In this document: positions 20,239 through 28,446 of the stretch, one piece after another
Numbering within the stretch: position 1 is the first letter of the stretch
How the letters are laid out: every line of letters starts with the position of its first letter
Assembly (NCBI GenBank): GCA_963811335.1
Contig: CAWERB010000018.1
Span: 209,206 to 273,205, forward strand
DNA from: Trebonia sp963811335
GTDB taxonomy: Bacteria; Actinomycetota; Actinomycetes; Streptosporangiales; Streptosporangiaceae
DNA length: 64,000 nucleotides
Direction: 5' to 3'
Notes under the pieces: model-generated
Databases searched by the model: none
The model's input: the letters and a program-made list of their open reading frames with translations, nothing else
Told to the model about the DNA's origin: nothing
Translations under genes and position numbers: made by a program

Positions 20239-22290
20239 TTACATTTTGTAGTCGTCCTGAGTTTGCGCGTAGTCGATGAACGCGTCCAGGGCGGACGGGT
20301 CGGCCATCGCGCTCGTGTTGGCGGCCTTCTCCAGCGGCACGCCCATCAGCAGCCTGCGGACCGGGACCTCGAGCTTCTTCCCGGTCAGCGTCGTCGGGAT
20401 CATCGGCACCTGGATGAACTTGTCAGGCACGTGCCGCGGCGTGTACTCGCGCCGCAGCCGCGAGCTGATCTCACCCACGATCTCGTCGTTCAGCGTCAGC
20501 CCGTCGGCCAGCTTGACGAACATCGGCATGAAGAAGTGCCCGCCCGGCAGGTCGAGGTTGACCACGATCGCGTCGTCGACCTCGGGGATGCCCTCGAGGA
20601 CGTTGTAGATCTCGGCGGTACCGATCCGCACGCCGAACCGGTTCAGCGTGGCGTCGGACCGGCCGAGCACGAAGGTGCCGCCGCGCGGGGTCACCTTGAA
20701 GAAGTCCCCCTGGCGCCAGATGCCCGGCCACTCGTCGAAGTAGGTGGCCTTGTACCTGGTCATGTTGTCGTCGTCGCCCCAGAACTTGACCGGCATCGAC
20801 GGCAGCGGCTTGGTGATCACCATCTCGCCGACCTCGCCGACCACCGGCTCGCCCGCGTCGTTGAACGCGTACGCCGCGACGCCCAGGCTGCGGTGCTGGT
20901 GCTCGCCCGCGTAGGTGGGCAGGGTCGGCGACCCGCCGGTGAAGCCGGTGCACACGTCGGTGCCGCCGGAGCCGACGTGCAGCCACAGGTCGCGCTTGAC
21001 GTTCCGGTAGAACCAGGCGTACACCTCCGGTGACACCGGGGACCCGGCCAGCATCACGCACTCGAGGGCGGACAGGTCGTACTTGTCCTTGGGCACCACG
21101 CCGCGCTTGGCGAGCATGTCCGCGTAGGCGGGCGATCCGCCGAACAGCGTCACCTTCGCCTCGGCGGCCATCCGCCACAGCGCGTCCGGCTCCGGGTAGC
21201 CCGGGTTGCCGTCGTAGAGCAGCGGCTTCACCCCGAGCACCAGCGAGCTGACCATGAAGTTCCACATCATCCACCCGGTGGTGGTGTAGAAGAACAGCAC
21301 GTCGCCCGGCTTGAGGTTCATGTTCAGCCGCTGCAGCTTGAGCTGCTCGAGCAGGATGCCGCCGTGGCTGTGCGTGATGGCCTTGGGCAGTCCGGTGGTG
21401 CCGCTTGAGAACAAGATCCACAGCGGCATTCCGAACGGGCCGTGGTGATACCTGAAGTCCTCCCGTGACACCGGCTCGCCGGCGAGCAGTTCGGGCAGCG
21501 ACTTCGCGTCGTCCCGCGGCGCGGGGACGTCACCGAACGGCAGGTAGATCACGTGCTCAATGCCGGTGAGGTCATCGACGATCTGCCGCAGCTCGCCCGA
21601 GCGGTCGTAGGACTTGCCGTTGTACACGTAGCCGCCGGTGCAGATCAGCACCCGCGGCTGCAGCTGGCGGAACCGGTCGAGCACGCCGCGCCAGCCGAAG
21701 TCGGGGGAGACGCTCGTCCAGATCGCCCCGATGGACGTGGTGGCGAGCATCGCGATGACGGCCTCGGGGATGTTCGGCAGCGTCGAGGCGACCCGGTCGC
21801 CCGGCTGGACCCCGAGCTCACGCAGCCGGGTGGCCAGGGCGCGCACCTTGGGGCCGAGCTCGTCCCAGTACACCGGCGTGACCGGGACCGTCTCGGAGTG
21901 GAAGTACAGCGCGACCTCGCCGGCCGCCTCGGTCCGCATCACGTTCTGCGCGTAGTTGAGCCGGGCGCCGGGGAACCAGTCCGCGCCGGGCATCTCGCTG
22001 CTGCCGAGCGCCGTGGTGGGCTGCTCGGTGACGATGACGTCGTTGTAGTCCCAGATCGCCTGCCAGAACGCGGCGGTCTCGGTGACCGACCACTGCCACA
22101 GGTCGGGGTAGCTCGTGAACTCCAGGCCGCGGGTCTCCTTCAGCCAGCCCATGAACGCGGTCATGTTCGAGCTGGCGGCCCGCTCGGGGGTCGGTGCCCA
22201 CACCAGGTCGCCCGCCCGGACCGGCCCGGTCACCGGGTCGTCGGCGGACAGGTCCATGGGCACGCGAAGAGAGCCGTCGGCGTTGTTCAC
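20239..22290 (-). CDS. Acetoacetyl-CoA synthetase (acetoacetate--CoA ligase)
   Basis: Activates acetoacetate with ATP and CoA to acetoacetyl-CoA. 683 residues, the usual length of the family. It has the N-terminal cap with FMGWLKETRGLEF, the adenylate-forming P-loop ILFSSGTTGLPKAITHSHGG, the acetoacetate-enzyme segment WLHVGSGGTDVCTGFTGG, the YAGEHQHRSLGV region and the C-terminal catalytic lysine segment TLTGKKLEVPVRRLL. GTG start at 22288-22290. It is first in a minus-strand run with the split phosphotransferase and biotin carboxylase genes. The presence of an acetoacetate-activating enzyme is the best clue that the run makes acetoacetate, as acetone carboxylation would. Other short 3-oxo acids remain possible. 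Confidence 0.88.
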   Translation of the reverse strand: MNNADGSLRVPMDLSADDPVTGPVRAGDLVWAPTPERAASSNMTAFMGWLKETRGLEFTSYPDLWQWSVTETAAFWQAIWDYNDVIVTEQPTTALGSSEMPGADWFPGARLNYAQNVMRTEAAGEVALYFHSETVPVTPVYWDELGPKVRALATRLRELGVQPGDRVASTLPNIPEAVIAMLATTSIGAIWTSVSPDFGWRGVLDRFRQLQPRVLICTGGYVYNGKSYDRSGELRQIVDDLTGIEHVIYLPFGDVPAPRDDAKSLPELLAGEPVSREDFRYHHGPFGMPLWILFSSGTTGLPKAITHSHGGILLEQLKLQRLNMNLKPGDVLFFYTTTGWMMWNFMVSSLVLGVKPLLYDGNPGYPEPDALWRMAAEAKVTLFGGSPAYADMLAKRGVVPKDKYDLSALECVMLAGSPVSPEVYAWFYRNVKRDLWLHVGSGGTDVCTGFTGGSPTLPTYAGEHQHRSLGVAAYAFNDAGEPVVGEVGEMVITKPLPSMPVKFWGDDDNMTRYKATYFDEWPGIWRQGDFFKVTPRGGTFVLGRSDATLNRFGVRIGTAEIYNVLEGIPEVDDAIVVNLDLPGGHFFMPMFVKLADGLTLNDEIVGEISSRLRREYTPRHVPDKFIQVPMIPTTLTGKKLEVPVRRLLMGVPLEKAANTSAMADPSALDAFIDYAQTQDDYKM

Positions 22291-22524
22291 ATCGCAGAGG
22301 TTCGCATAACGGACCCCTGGTGGGCAATGGGAACCCGGCCTAGTTGTGCAGTAGTGATCTTAGGGCCGGGGCACAGGCCTTCACCTGCGAGGCGACCGGG
22401 GCCCCGGAGGTAGTAGCGATCAGGTTTCCTGACTACTCTGTTGGCGAGGGACTCGCTCGCGCCACCCGCCGGTGCCGTGGCGTGCGACCGGTCTGATGTG
22501 GTGTTCGAGGGGTAGGAGCTGGGA
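22291..22524. promoter_or_regulatory. Divergent promoter region between acetoacetyl-CoA synthetase and amidohydrolase
   Basis: 234 bases separate the two divergent starts, so both transcripts must begin here. I see an imperfect dyad around 22411-22437 (CAGG and CCTG half sites flanked by GTAG and CTAC). I see no clear -35/-10 pair. Confidence 0.4.
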
Positions 22525-23388
22525 ATGCGGACGCAATCGCTGGCGGCTATCGATGTCCACGTGCACATCGAGGTCGACGGCCACGGCCACTTGTCCCTGG
22601 ACGACGAGCTGATCGAGGCGTCCGCCCGGTACTTCAGGGCCGACCATGACCGGACGCCGACGCTCGAGCAGATCGCCGAGCTGTACCGGTCGCTGAACAT
22701 GGCGGCCGTCGTCTTCACGGTGGACGCGGCCACGGCGACCGGGCACCCGGCGATCTCCAGCGAGGAGATCGCGGCGAAGGCGGCGGCGCACTCCGACGTG
22801 CTGATCCCGTTCGGCTCCGTCGACCCGCGGCGCGCCGACGCCGTCGCGCGCGCCCGCTCGCTTGTCGCCGACCACGGGGTGAAGGGCTTCAAGTTCCACC
22901 CGTCCCTGCAGGCGTTCGCGCCGAACGACACCGCGTTCTACCCCCTGTGGGAAGCGATCGAGTCACTTCGTGTGCCGGCGCTGTTCCACACCGGCCAGAC
23001 CGGGATCGGCGCCGGCCTGCCCGGCGGCCGCGGCATCAAGCTGCGGCTGTCCGACCCGATGCTGGTGGACGACGTGGCGGCGGACTTCCCCGGGCTCACC
23101 GTGATCCTCGCGCACCCGTCGGTGCCGTGGGCGGCGTCGTCGATCTCCATCGCGACGCACAAGGCGAACGCCTACATCGACCTGTCCGGCTGGTCGCCCA
23201 GGTACTTCCCCGCCGACCTGGTCCGCGCGGCCAACTCCTACCTGCAGGACAAGGTGCTGTTCGGCACCGACTACCCGCTGCTCACCCCGCAGCGCTGGCT
23301 GAGGGACTTCGACGCGCTTGACCTCAAGCCCGAGGCGAAATCGAAAATCCTCAAGGCGAACGCGGTCAAGGTCCTCGGCCTGGAATAG
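22525..23388 (+). CDS. Amidohydrolase-family (ACMSD-like, Amidohydro_2) metal-dependent hydrolase or decarboxylase
   Basis: A 287-residue TIM-barrel protein of the amidohydrolase-2 family. Metal-site motifs are IDVHVHIEV at residue ~9, KFHPSLQAF, LFHTGQTG, ILAHPSVPW and the closing Asp in LFGTDYPLL. The family includes ACMSD-type decarboxylases and lactone or hydroxy-acid hydrolases. The start ATG has GGAG nine bases upstream. It is divergent from the acetoacetyl-CoA synthetase operon and shares its promoter region. It may take part in the same pathway, for example as a decarboxylase or hydrolase feeding the ketone. The substrate is not predictable. Confidence 0.8.
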   Translation: MRTQSLAAIDVHVHIEVDGHGHLSLDDELIEASARYFRADHDRTPTLEQIAELYRSLNMAAVVFTVDAATATGHPAISSEEIAAKAAAHSDVLIPFGSVDPRRADAVARARSLVADHGVKGFKFHPSLQAFAPNDTAFYPLWEAIESLRVPALFHTGQTGIGAGLPGGRGIKLRLSDPMLVDDVAADFPGLTVILAHPSVPWAASSISIATHKANAYIDLSGWSPRYFPADLVRAANSYLQDKVLFGTDYPLLTPQRWLRDFDALDLKPEAKSKILKANAVKVLGLE

Positions 23389-23427
23389 AGAAATGAAATC
23401 GCGTCGGCACCTGCGCGGTCATACTCG

Positions 23428-23460
23428 ATGTAAAGAATGTAAGAAATGAAAATGATGTAA
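23428..23460. repeat. Three ATGTAA direct repeats upstream of the secreted protein
   Basis: ATGTAA occurs at 23428, 23437 and 23455, spaced 9 and 18 bases, within an unusually AT-rich stretch about 105 bases before the start at 23565. This may be a regulator site. The evidence is the spacing alone. Confidence 0.3.
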
Positions 23461-23564
23461 GGTCCATTCACGATTTTTTACGATTTAATTCCACGCCTGA
23501 TCTTCACTTGTGCTCGCCATGCGACGTAGATTCCCCCCGGGACTACAGCACAGTGAGGTGCCCT

Positions 23565-25418
23565 ATGCATAAAATCGCTCGTCTTGCGGTCAGCGCGGCA
23601 CTCCTGGGTGCCGCCGCGCTGACCACGACAGCCGCGGCGCAGCAGGCCAGCGCGGACCCGTCGCCAAGTCTCTGCCCGGACGCCGCCACCGCCATGTTCG
23701 GCCCGAATGTGTGTGTCTTCACGCCGTCAATGACGCAGGCCGCCATCCAGGCCGACGTCAACGCCATCTACGCCCAGCAGGTCACCAACGAGATGGGCAC
23801 CGCGCGCTACGCGCTGCTTTTCGAGCCGGGCACCTACGGGTCCCAGACCGCCCCGCTGGACATCCCGGTCGGCTATTACACCGAGGTCGACGGCCTGGGC
23901 CAGGACCCGTCGGCCGTCGTCATCAACGGAGGCGTGACCGCCATCGGCCAGAACGGCAGCGGCGCGCTTGACATCTTCTGGCGGTCCGTTTCCAACTTGA
24001 CCATCCATGTCGTCCCGACCGCGGACGGCTGCCATACCGGCAACGAGATGTGGGCGGTTTCACAGGCGGCCCCGATGCGCCGGGTCGACGTCAAGGACTT
24101 CACCACGTTCATGCCGTACTGCGAGAACCCGAACTTCGCCAGCGGCGGCTTCGTGGCCGATTCGCGGCTGGAGGGCGGCGCCCTCAACGGGTCGCAGCAG
24201 CAGTTCTACGTCCGCAACAGTGACCTGGGTACCGGCGGCTGGTCCAACTACGTGTGGAACCAGGTCTTCTCCGGTGACGTCAACGCGCCCGCGCAGGACT
24301 TCGGCCGCCTTGCCGCGGACGGCACGCTCACCGCCTACACGGCGCTCGCGCAGACGCCGGTGAGCAGGGAGAAGCCCTACCTCTACCTCGACGGCGCGGG
24401 CGCATGGAACGTCTTCGTGCCGTCGCCCCAGACCAACTCGGCGGGCACCACGTGGGCCAGCGGGCACACGCCGGGCACCTCGGTCCCGCTGTCGAAGTTC
24501 TTCGTCGCCACGCCGTCCGACTCGGTCGCCGCGATCAACAACGCGCTGTCCCGTGGCCTCAACCTGCTGCTCACGCCCGGCGTCTACAGCGTGGACTCGC
24601 CGATCAAGGTCAAGCGGGCCGACACGGTGGTGGCGGGCCTGGGCTTCGCCACCCTGACCGCGAGCCACGGCAACCCGGTCCTCACCACCGCCGACGTGCC
24701 CGGCATCGACATCTCCGGCATCATCGTCGACGCGGGGCCGGTCAACTCGCCGGTGCTCATGCAGATCGGCACGATTCTCGGCAACAACGGCGGGCCGCAC
24801 AACCAGCCGTCCGACCCGACGGCACTGCAGGACGTGTTCTTCCGCGTCGGCGGACCGCACGTCGGCAAGGCGACCGTCTCCCTCCTGGTGAACACCCCCT
24901 ACACCATCCTCGACGACCTGTGGATCTGGCGGGCCGACCACGGCGTGGCCGGCTCGGTCGGCTGGACCGTCAACACGGCCGACACCGGCCTCGTGGTGAC
25001 CGGCAACCACGTCACCGCGACGGGGCTGTTCGCCGAGCACTTCCAGAAGTACAACGTCATCTGGGCGGGCAACCACGGCGAAGACATCTTCTTCCAGAAC
25101 GAGCTGCCTTACGACGCGCCGACCCAGGCCGACTACCAGCACAACGGCGTCCTCGGCTGGGCGGCGTTCAAGGTGACCGGCAACGTGCGGTCGTTCCAGG
25201 GGTACGGCATGGGCAGCTACATCTTCACCAACGTGAACCCGTCCATCCACGTGTCGCACTCCTTCGAGGTACCTCTCGCGCCGGGCGTCCAGATGAGGGA
25301 CCTGCTCACGATCAACCTCAGCGGCCCCGGCACCATCGACCACGTCATCAACGACACCGGCGGCCCGGTCAGCTCCGCCAACAAGGACGTGGCCAGCCAG
25401 GTCGTCAGCTACCCGTGA
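23565..25418 (+). CDS. Secreted right-handed beta-helix-like protein
   Basis: About 617 residues, no frame breaks. The ATG at 23565 has GAGG eight bases upstream and begins a classic Sec signal peptide (MHKIARLAVSAALLGAAALT, then AAAQQASA as cleavage region). The mature protein starts with a Cys-containing segment and then shows recurring short-strand text (VINGGVTAIGQNGSG, VVAGLGFATLTA, IDISGIIVDAG, LVVTGNHVTATGLF) typical of a parallel beta-helix such as the pectate-lyase superfamily. No catalytic residues can be assigned. Relatives are often labelled hypothetical in actinomycetes. It probably binds or cleaves a polysaccharide outside the cell. A GC hairpin follows the stop. Confidence 0.7.
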   Translation: MHKIARLAVSAALLGAAALTTTAAAQQASADPSPSLCPDAATAMFGPNVCVFTPSMTQAAIQADVNAIYAQQVTNEMGTARYALLFEPGTYGSQTAPLDIPVGYYTEVDGLGQDPSAVVINGGVTAIGQNGSGALDIFWRSVSNLTIHVVPTADGCHTGNEMWAVSQAAPMRRVDVKDFTTFMPYCENPNFASGGFVADSRLEGGALNGSQQQFYVRNSDLGTGGWSNYVWNQVFSGDVNAPAQDFGRLAADGTLTAYTALAQTPVSREKPYLYLDGAGAWNVFVPSPQTNSAGTTWASGHTPGTSVPLSKFFVATPSDSVAAINNALSRGLNLLLTPGVYSVDSPIKVKRADTVVAGLGFATLTASHGNPVLTTADVPGIDISGIIVDAGPVNSPVLMQIGTILGNNGGPHNQPSDPTALQDVFFRVGGPHVGKATVSLLVNTPYTILDDLWIWRADHGVAGSVGWTVNTADTGLVVTGNHVTATGLFAEHFQKYNVIWAGNHGEDIFFQNELPYDAPTQADYQHNGVLGWAAFKVTGNVRSFQGYGMGSYIFTNVNPSIHVSHSFEVPLAPGVQMRDLLTINLSGPGTIDHVINDTGGPVSSANKDVASQVVSYP

Positions 25419-25435
25419 CCTGACGGACCGGGACC

Positions 25436-25465
25436 CCGGCCGCCCGCCCCCTCCGGGGCGGCCGG
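25436..25465 (+). terminator. GC-rich hairpin terminator after the secreted protein
   Basis: CCGGCCGCCC (25436-25445) pairs perfectly with GGGCGGCCGG (25456-25465) over a ten-base loop, 17 bases after the stop. A second hairpin with nine-base arms around GCGG lies at 25492-25513. No T-run follows, as is common in actinomycetes. Confidence 0.6.
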
Positions 25466-25549
25466 CCGGGAGAGGGCCGGGGGTGGCCGGAGCCGGGACC
25501 GCGGGGTCCCGGCCTCGCGCGCTGTCCGGGCCCGGGATAGGGTCGCCGC

Positions 25550-26086
25550 ATGCTGCGCGGAGAGCTGACCCTGCTGCGGGCGCGTACCGAGGACGACGCC
25601 CGCACCCTGCACGCCGACCTGTACGAGGACGTGGCGACGCGGGTACGGGCGGACACGCGGCCGTGGGTGCCCATACCGTTCGGCTCCCTGTCGCCGCACT
25701 GGCCGGCCGAGGCCGCGCCGTCCGCGACGGACGCCGACGTGTTCGCGGTGACCGAGCTGGCCACCGGCGAGCTGGCGGGCGAGGCGGTGCTGTGGGGCAT
25801 CGACCTGCACAACCGCTCCGCGCACGTCGGGCTCTCGCTGCGCCCGGCGTGCCGCGGCCGCGGTCTCGGCGGCGACGTGGTGCGGGTGCTGTGCCGCTAC
25901 GGGTTCGCGATCCGCGGGCTGCACCGGGTGCAGCTGGAGACGCTGACCGACAACGCCGCGATGATCTCCGTGGCCGAGCGCCTCGGCTTCACCCGCGAGG
26001 GAACGATGCGGGGCTCCGCGTGGGTGAACGGCCAGTGGGCGGACAACGTCGTCTTCGGCCTGCTCGACACCGAGTTCGCCGGCTGA
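25550..26086 (+). CDS. GNAT-family N-acetyltransferase (RimJ/RimL type)
   Basis: Transfers an acetyl group from acetyl-CoA to an amine. The 178-residue protein has the GNAT core: AHVGLSLRPACRGRGLGGD contains the R/Q-x-x-G-x-G/A acetyl-CoA loop (RGRGLGG). It is followed by the RimJ-type VQLETLTDNAAMISVAERLG and FTREGTMRG segments. It sits alone between a terminator hairpin and a gene-free stretch. The target may be a protein N terminus or a small molecule. Confidence 0.85.
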   Translation: MLRGELTLLRARTEDDARTLHADLYEDVATRVRADTRPWVPIPFGSLSPHWPAEAAPSATDADVFAVTELATGELAGEAVLWGIDLHNRSAHVGLSLRPACRGRGLGGDVVRVLCRYGFAIRGLHRVQLETLTDNAAMISVAERLGFTREGTMRGSAWVNGQWADNVVFGLLDTEFAG

Positions 26087-26397
26087 GTTTTCGCCTCACG
26101 GTGCAGATCATCCACAGGGCCGGATGCTTATGCACAACGCGTTGCGCACCTCAGCGCCGTCATCGCCGCCAGATTTGCACAGCTAATCCCCACCCTTTAC
26201 CACAGGCGCGCCGGCGTTGCGCACACCCTTATGCACACCCCCTGTGGAAAACCGTTGCCATGCGGATCGGAGTCGGCCGCCTCCGTTCGGTGGCCGCTGG
26301 TTCATCGAACTGTGATGCTAATCTGGTTGCGGAAAATTCCTCTATATGTTATACTGTTCTAACTCTGAGCTAAGCTCGGCTGGCATGGAAACCAGTC
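26087..26397. other. Gene-free 311-bp stretch with a cluster of DnaA-box-like 9-mers
   Basis: No open frame is convincing here. Seven 9-mers resemble the DnaA box TTATCCACA or TTGTCCACA: TCATCCACA (26108), TTATGCACA (26128), ATTTGCACA (26173), TTTACCACA (26196), TTGCGCACA (26217), TTATGCACA (26229) and, on the minus strand, TTTTCCACA (26243-26251). The 3' end (26320-26370) is AT-rich for this genome. It could be a DnaA-titration or replication-linked site, or the promoter of the methyltransferase. It is not flanked by dnaA or dnaN. Confidence 0.4.
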
Positions 26398-27258
26398 TTG
26401 CCGCTCGGCCAGCCGAGCTTCTCGGCGCTGACCGCGGCGGCGGCGCGGGCCGCGCACCTGCTCGTGGACGGCGAGCCGACGATCTTCGCGGACACGCTCG
26501 CGGCTGCCCTGCTCGGCGACCGCGCGCGGGAGCTCATCGCTTACCACGAGCGGCACGGCACGCACCCGGTGCTCGCGGGCGCCCGGGTCCAGGTGACCTG
26601 CCGCAGCCGGTACACGGAGGACGCGCTGGCCCGGGCCGTCGGCGGCGGCGTCACCCAGTACGTGATACTCGGCGCGGGCCTCGACTCGTTCGCCTACCGG
26701 GGCGGGCTGGCCGAGCGGGTGCGCGTGTTCGAGGTGGACCACCCGGCCAGCCAGCAGGTCAAGCGGGCGGCCCTGGCCGCCGCCGGGATCGACGTACCGG
26801 ACAGCGTCCGGTACGTGCCCGCCGACCTGGGGGTGGACCCGCTCGACCGGTGCCTGGCCGCCGCCCGGTTCGACGCCGCGGCGCCCGCGGTCGTCAGCTG
26901 GCTCGGCGTCACGATGTACCTGAGCGCCGAGGCCGTCGCGCAGACGCTGGCCGCGGTGGCCGGGCTCGCTCCGGGCACCGAGATGATCGCCGACTACCTG
27001 CTGCCGCCGGAGGCACGGGACGAGGCGGGAGCGCTGTACGGCACGCTCGTCGCGCAGGCGTCCGCCGAGCGTGGCGAGCCGTGGCGCTCCTGCTTCACGC
27101 CGGACCAGATGGCGGACCTCGCGGCCAGGGCCGGCTTCGGCGCGGTGCGCGCCGTCAGCCAGCGGGACGCGATCCCGGCCGGGCTGTGGCAGCGGACGGA
27201 CTCGCTGCGGCCCGCCGCGCTCGCGGTGCTGCTGCACGGCACCGTCCATCCCGGCTGA
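26398..27258 (+). CDS. Class I SAM-dependent methyltransferase (leucine carboxyl methyltransferase / TIGR00027-like)
   Basis: The 286-residue protein matches the S-adenosylmethionine methyltransferase family widespread in mycobacteria and actinomycetes. The SAM-binding motif is YVILGAGLDSFAYR, with the acidic strand-2 end VRVFEVDHP and the family motif VSWLGVTMYL. The TTG at 26398 is the first start in frame. An ATG at 26385 is one frame off, so the true N terminus may be hidden by another single-base error. The substrate is unknown. It is convergent with the ECF sigma gene; 35 bases separate the stops. Confidence 0.8.
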   Translation: MPLGQPSFSALTAAAARAAHLLVDGEPTIFADTLAAALLGDRARELIAYHERHGTHPVLAGARVQVTCRSRYTEDALARAVGGGVTQYVILGAGLDSFAYRGGLAERVRVFEVDHPASQQVKRAALAAAGIDVPDSVRYVPADLGVDPLDRCLAAARFDAAAPAVVSWLGVTMYLSAEAVAQTLAAVAGLAPGTEMIADYLLPPEARDEAGALYGTLVAQASAERGEPWRSCFTPDQMADLAARAGFGAVRAVSQRDAIPAGLWQRTDSLRPAALAVLLHGTVHPG

Positions 27259-27293
27259 ACCGTTGCCCGCCACGGCTGGCGCGGGCTCCTGCG

Positions 27294-28286
27294 TCACTCC
27301 CTCGGCAGCGTGCGGGGGAGCCCGAAACGGGCGAGCAGCCCGTGGTCGCCGAACCGGGTGAGCGCGCTGACCTGGTCGCCGCGCACCGTGAGAACCATGA
27401 GGCTGCCGGCCCGCCACAGCGGCGCGCACGGGTCGGGAAGGTAGTAGACCAGCGCGGGCTGGCCGTTGGCCCGGGTACGGACGATCTTGAGCTGCTTGCC
27501 CCAGAAGGAGCGTCCGCCGAGGAACTCGGCGATCGCCCGCGGCCCGCGGAACTCCAGCGGCTCGGGCGGCATGGTGAGCCTGGCGTCCGTGGTCAGCAGG
27601 GCCACCAGCCGGCCGACGTCAAAGTGCTCGAGCGCGTCGACGAAGCGGTCGACGACCGCGGTCTCGGCGGCGGACTTGGGCAGCGGCACGTCGCGGATGT
27701 CCCGCCCGGCCCGCAGGCCGGCCCTTGCCCTGATCAGCGCGCTGTTGACCGCCGCCGGGCTGGTGCCGAGGATGTCGGCGGCCTCCGCCGCGGTGAAGCC
27801 GAGCACGTCGCGCAGCACCAGGACCGCTCGCTGCTGCGGCGGCAGGTGCTGCAGGCCCGCGACGAACGACAGCGCGATGGACTCCCTCGCGTCATACCTG
27901 GCCTCCGGGCCCGGGGTCACGTCGCCGAGCAGCACCTCCGGGTAGGGCTCAAGCCACCACGGGTAATCAGACCCCGCCAGGCCCGTCCCCTCAGCGGCCT
28001 GGTCTGGCCGGCCGGCGGGCAGCGGCCTGCGGGACTCGCCGCGCAGGAAGTTGAGGCACCGGTTGGTGGTGATCCGGTACAGCCAGGCCCGCAGCGAGCG
28101 GCCGTCGAACTGGCCGATCGCGCGCCACGCGGCCAACAGTGCCTCCTGAAGCATGTCTTCGGCATCGTGGAACGAGCCGAGTGTCCGGTAACAGTGCGCG
28201 AGCAACTCGCCCCGGTAAGGCTCGATGAGCTCGCGGAACGCCTCGCCGTCTCCCGCCTGGGCGCGGGCGAGGGCTGCCTCTGTCAT
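27294..28286 (-). CDS. ECF sigma factor with C-terminal SnoaL-like domain (SigG/SigJ/SigX5-like)
   Basis: An extracytoplasmic-function sigma factor. Region 2 has ELLAHCYRTLGSFHDAEDML and region 4 has PPQQRAVLVLRDVLGFTAAE. After region 4 comes a ~110-residue NTF2/SnoaL-like domain ending in LTRFGDHGLLARFGLP. Family knowledge: the added domain replaces or modulates anti-sigma control in this ECF group, and no anti-sigma gene is present here. The ATG at 28284-28286 is preferred over an upstream in-frame start because it has AGGA upstream and begins the conserved text. It is divergent from an SDR gene, a likely target. Confidence 0.88.
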   Translation of the reverse strand: MTEAALARAQAGDGEAFRELIEPYRGELLAHCYRTLGSFHDAEDMLQEALLAAWRAIGQFDGRSLRAWLYRITTNRCLNFLRGESRRPLPAGRPDQAAEGTGLAGSDYPWWLEPYPEVLLGDVTPGPEARYDARESIALSFVAGLQHLPPQQRAVLVLRDVLGFTAAEAADILGTSPAAVNSALIRARAGLRAGRDIRDVPLPKSAAETAVVDRFVDALEHFDVGRLVALLTTDARLTMPPEPLEFRGPRAIAEFLGGRSFWGKQLKIVRTRANGQPALVYYLPDPCAPLWRAGSLMVLTVRGDQVSALTRFGDHGLLARFGLPRTLPRE

Positions 28287-28446
28287 GGCCGGAGGTCCTT
28301 TCACCTGTCGCTCACCTTGTCGCCTGGAAAACCCCTGCTGAAGGTGCAACACCGGCGGCGGCGCGAATTCATCGGTGAATCGTCGGGCTGGCCGGGGCTT
28401 CACCTGGTGAAGACACCAAAACCAGCAAGAAATGATCGGAGCTCAC

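Noticed and set aside
18538..21033. A plus-strand open frame of about 830 codons opposite the swivel-His and acetoacetyl-CoA synthetase genes
   Set aside because: It crosses two well-supported genes on the other strand and its composition is that of a GC shadow.
26108..26251. Chromosomal origin oriC
   Set aside because: DnaA-box-like motifs are present, but the boxes are imperfect and no dnaA, dnaN, recF or gyr genes flank them. Reported only as a box cluster.
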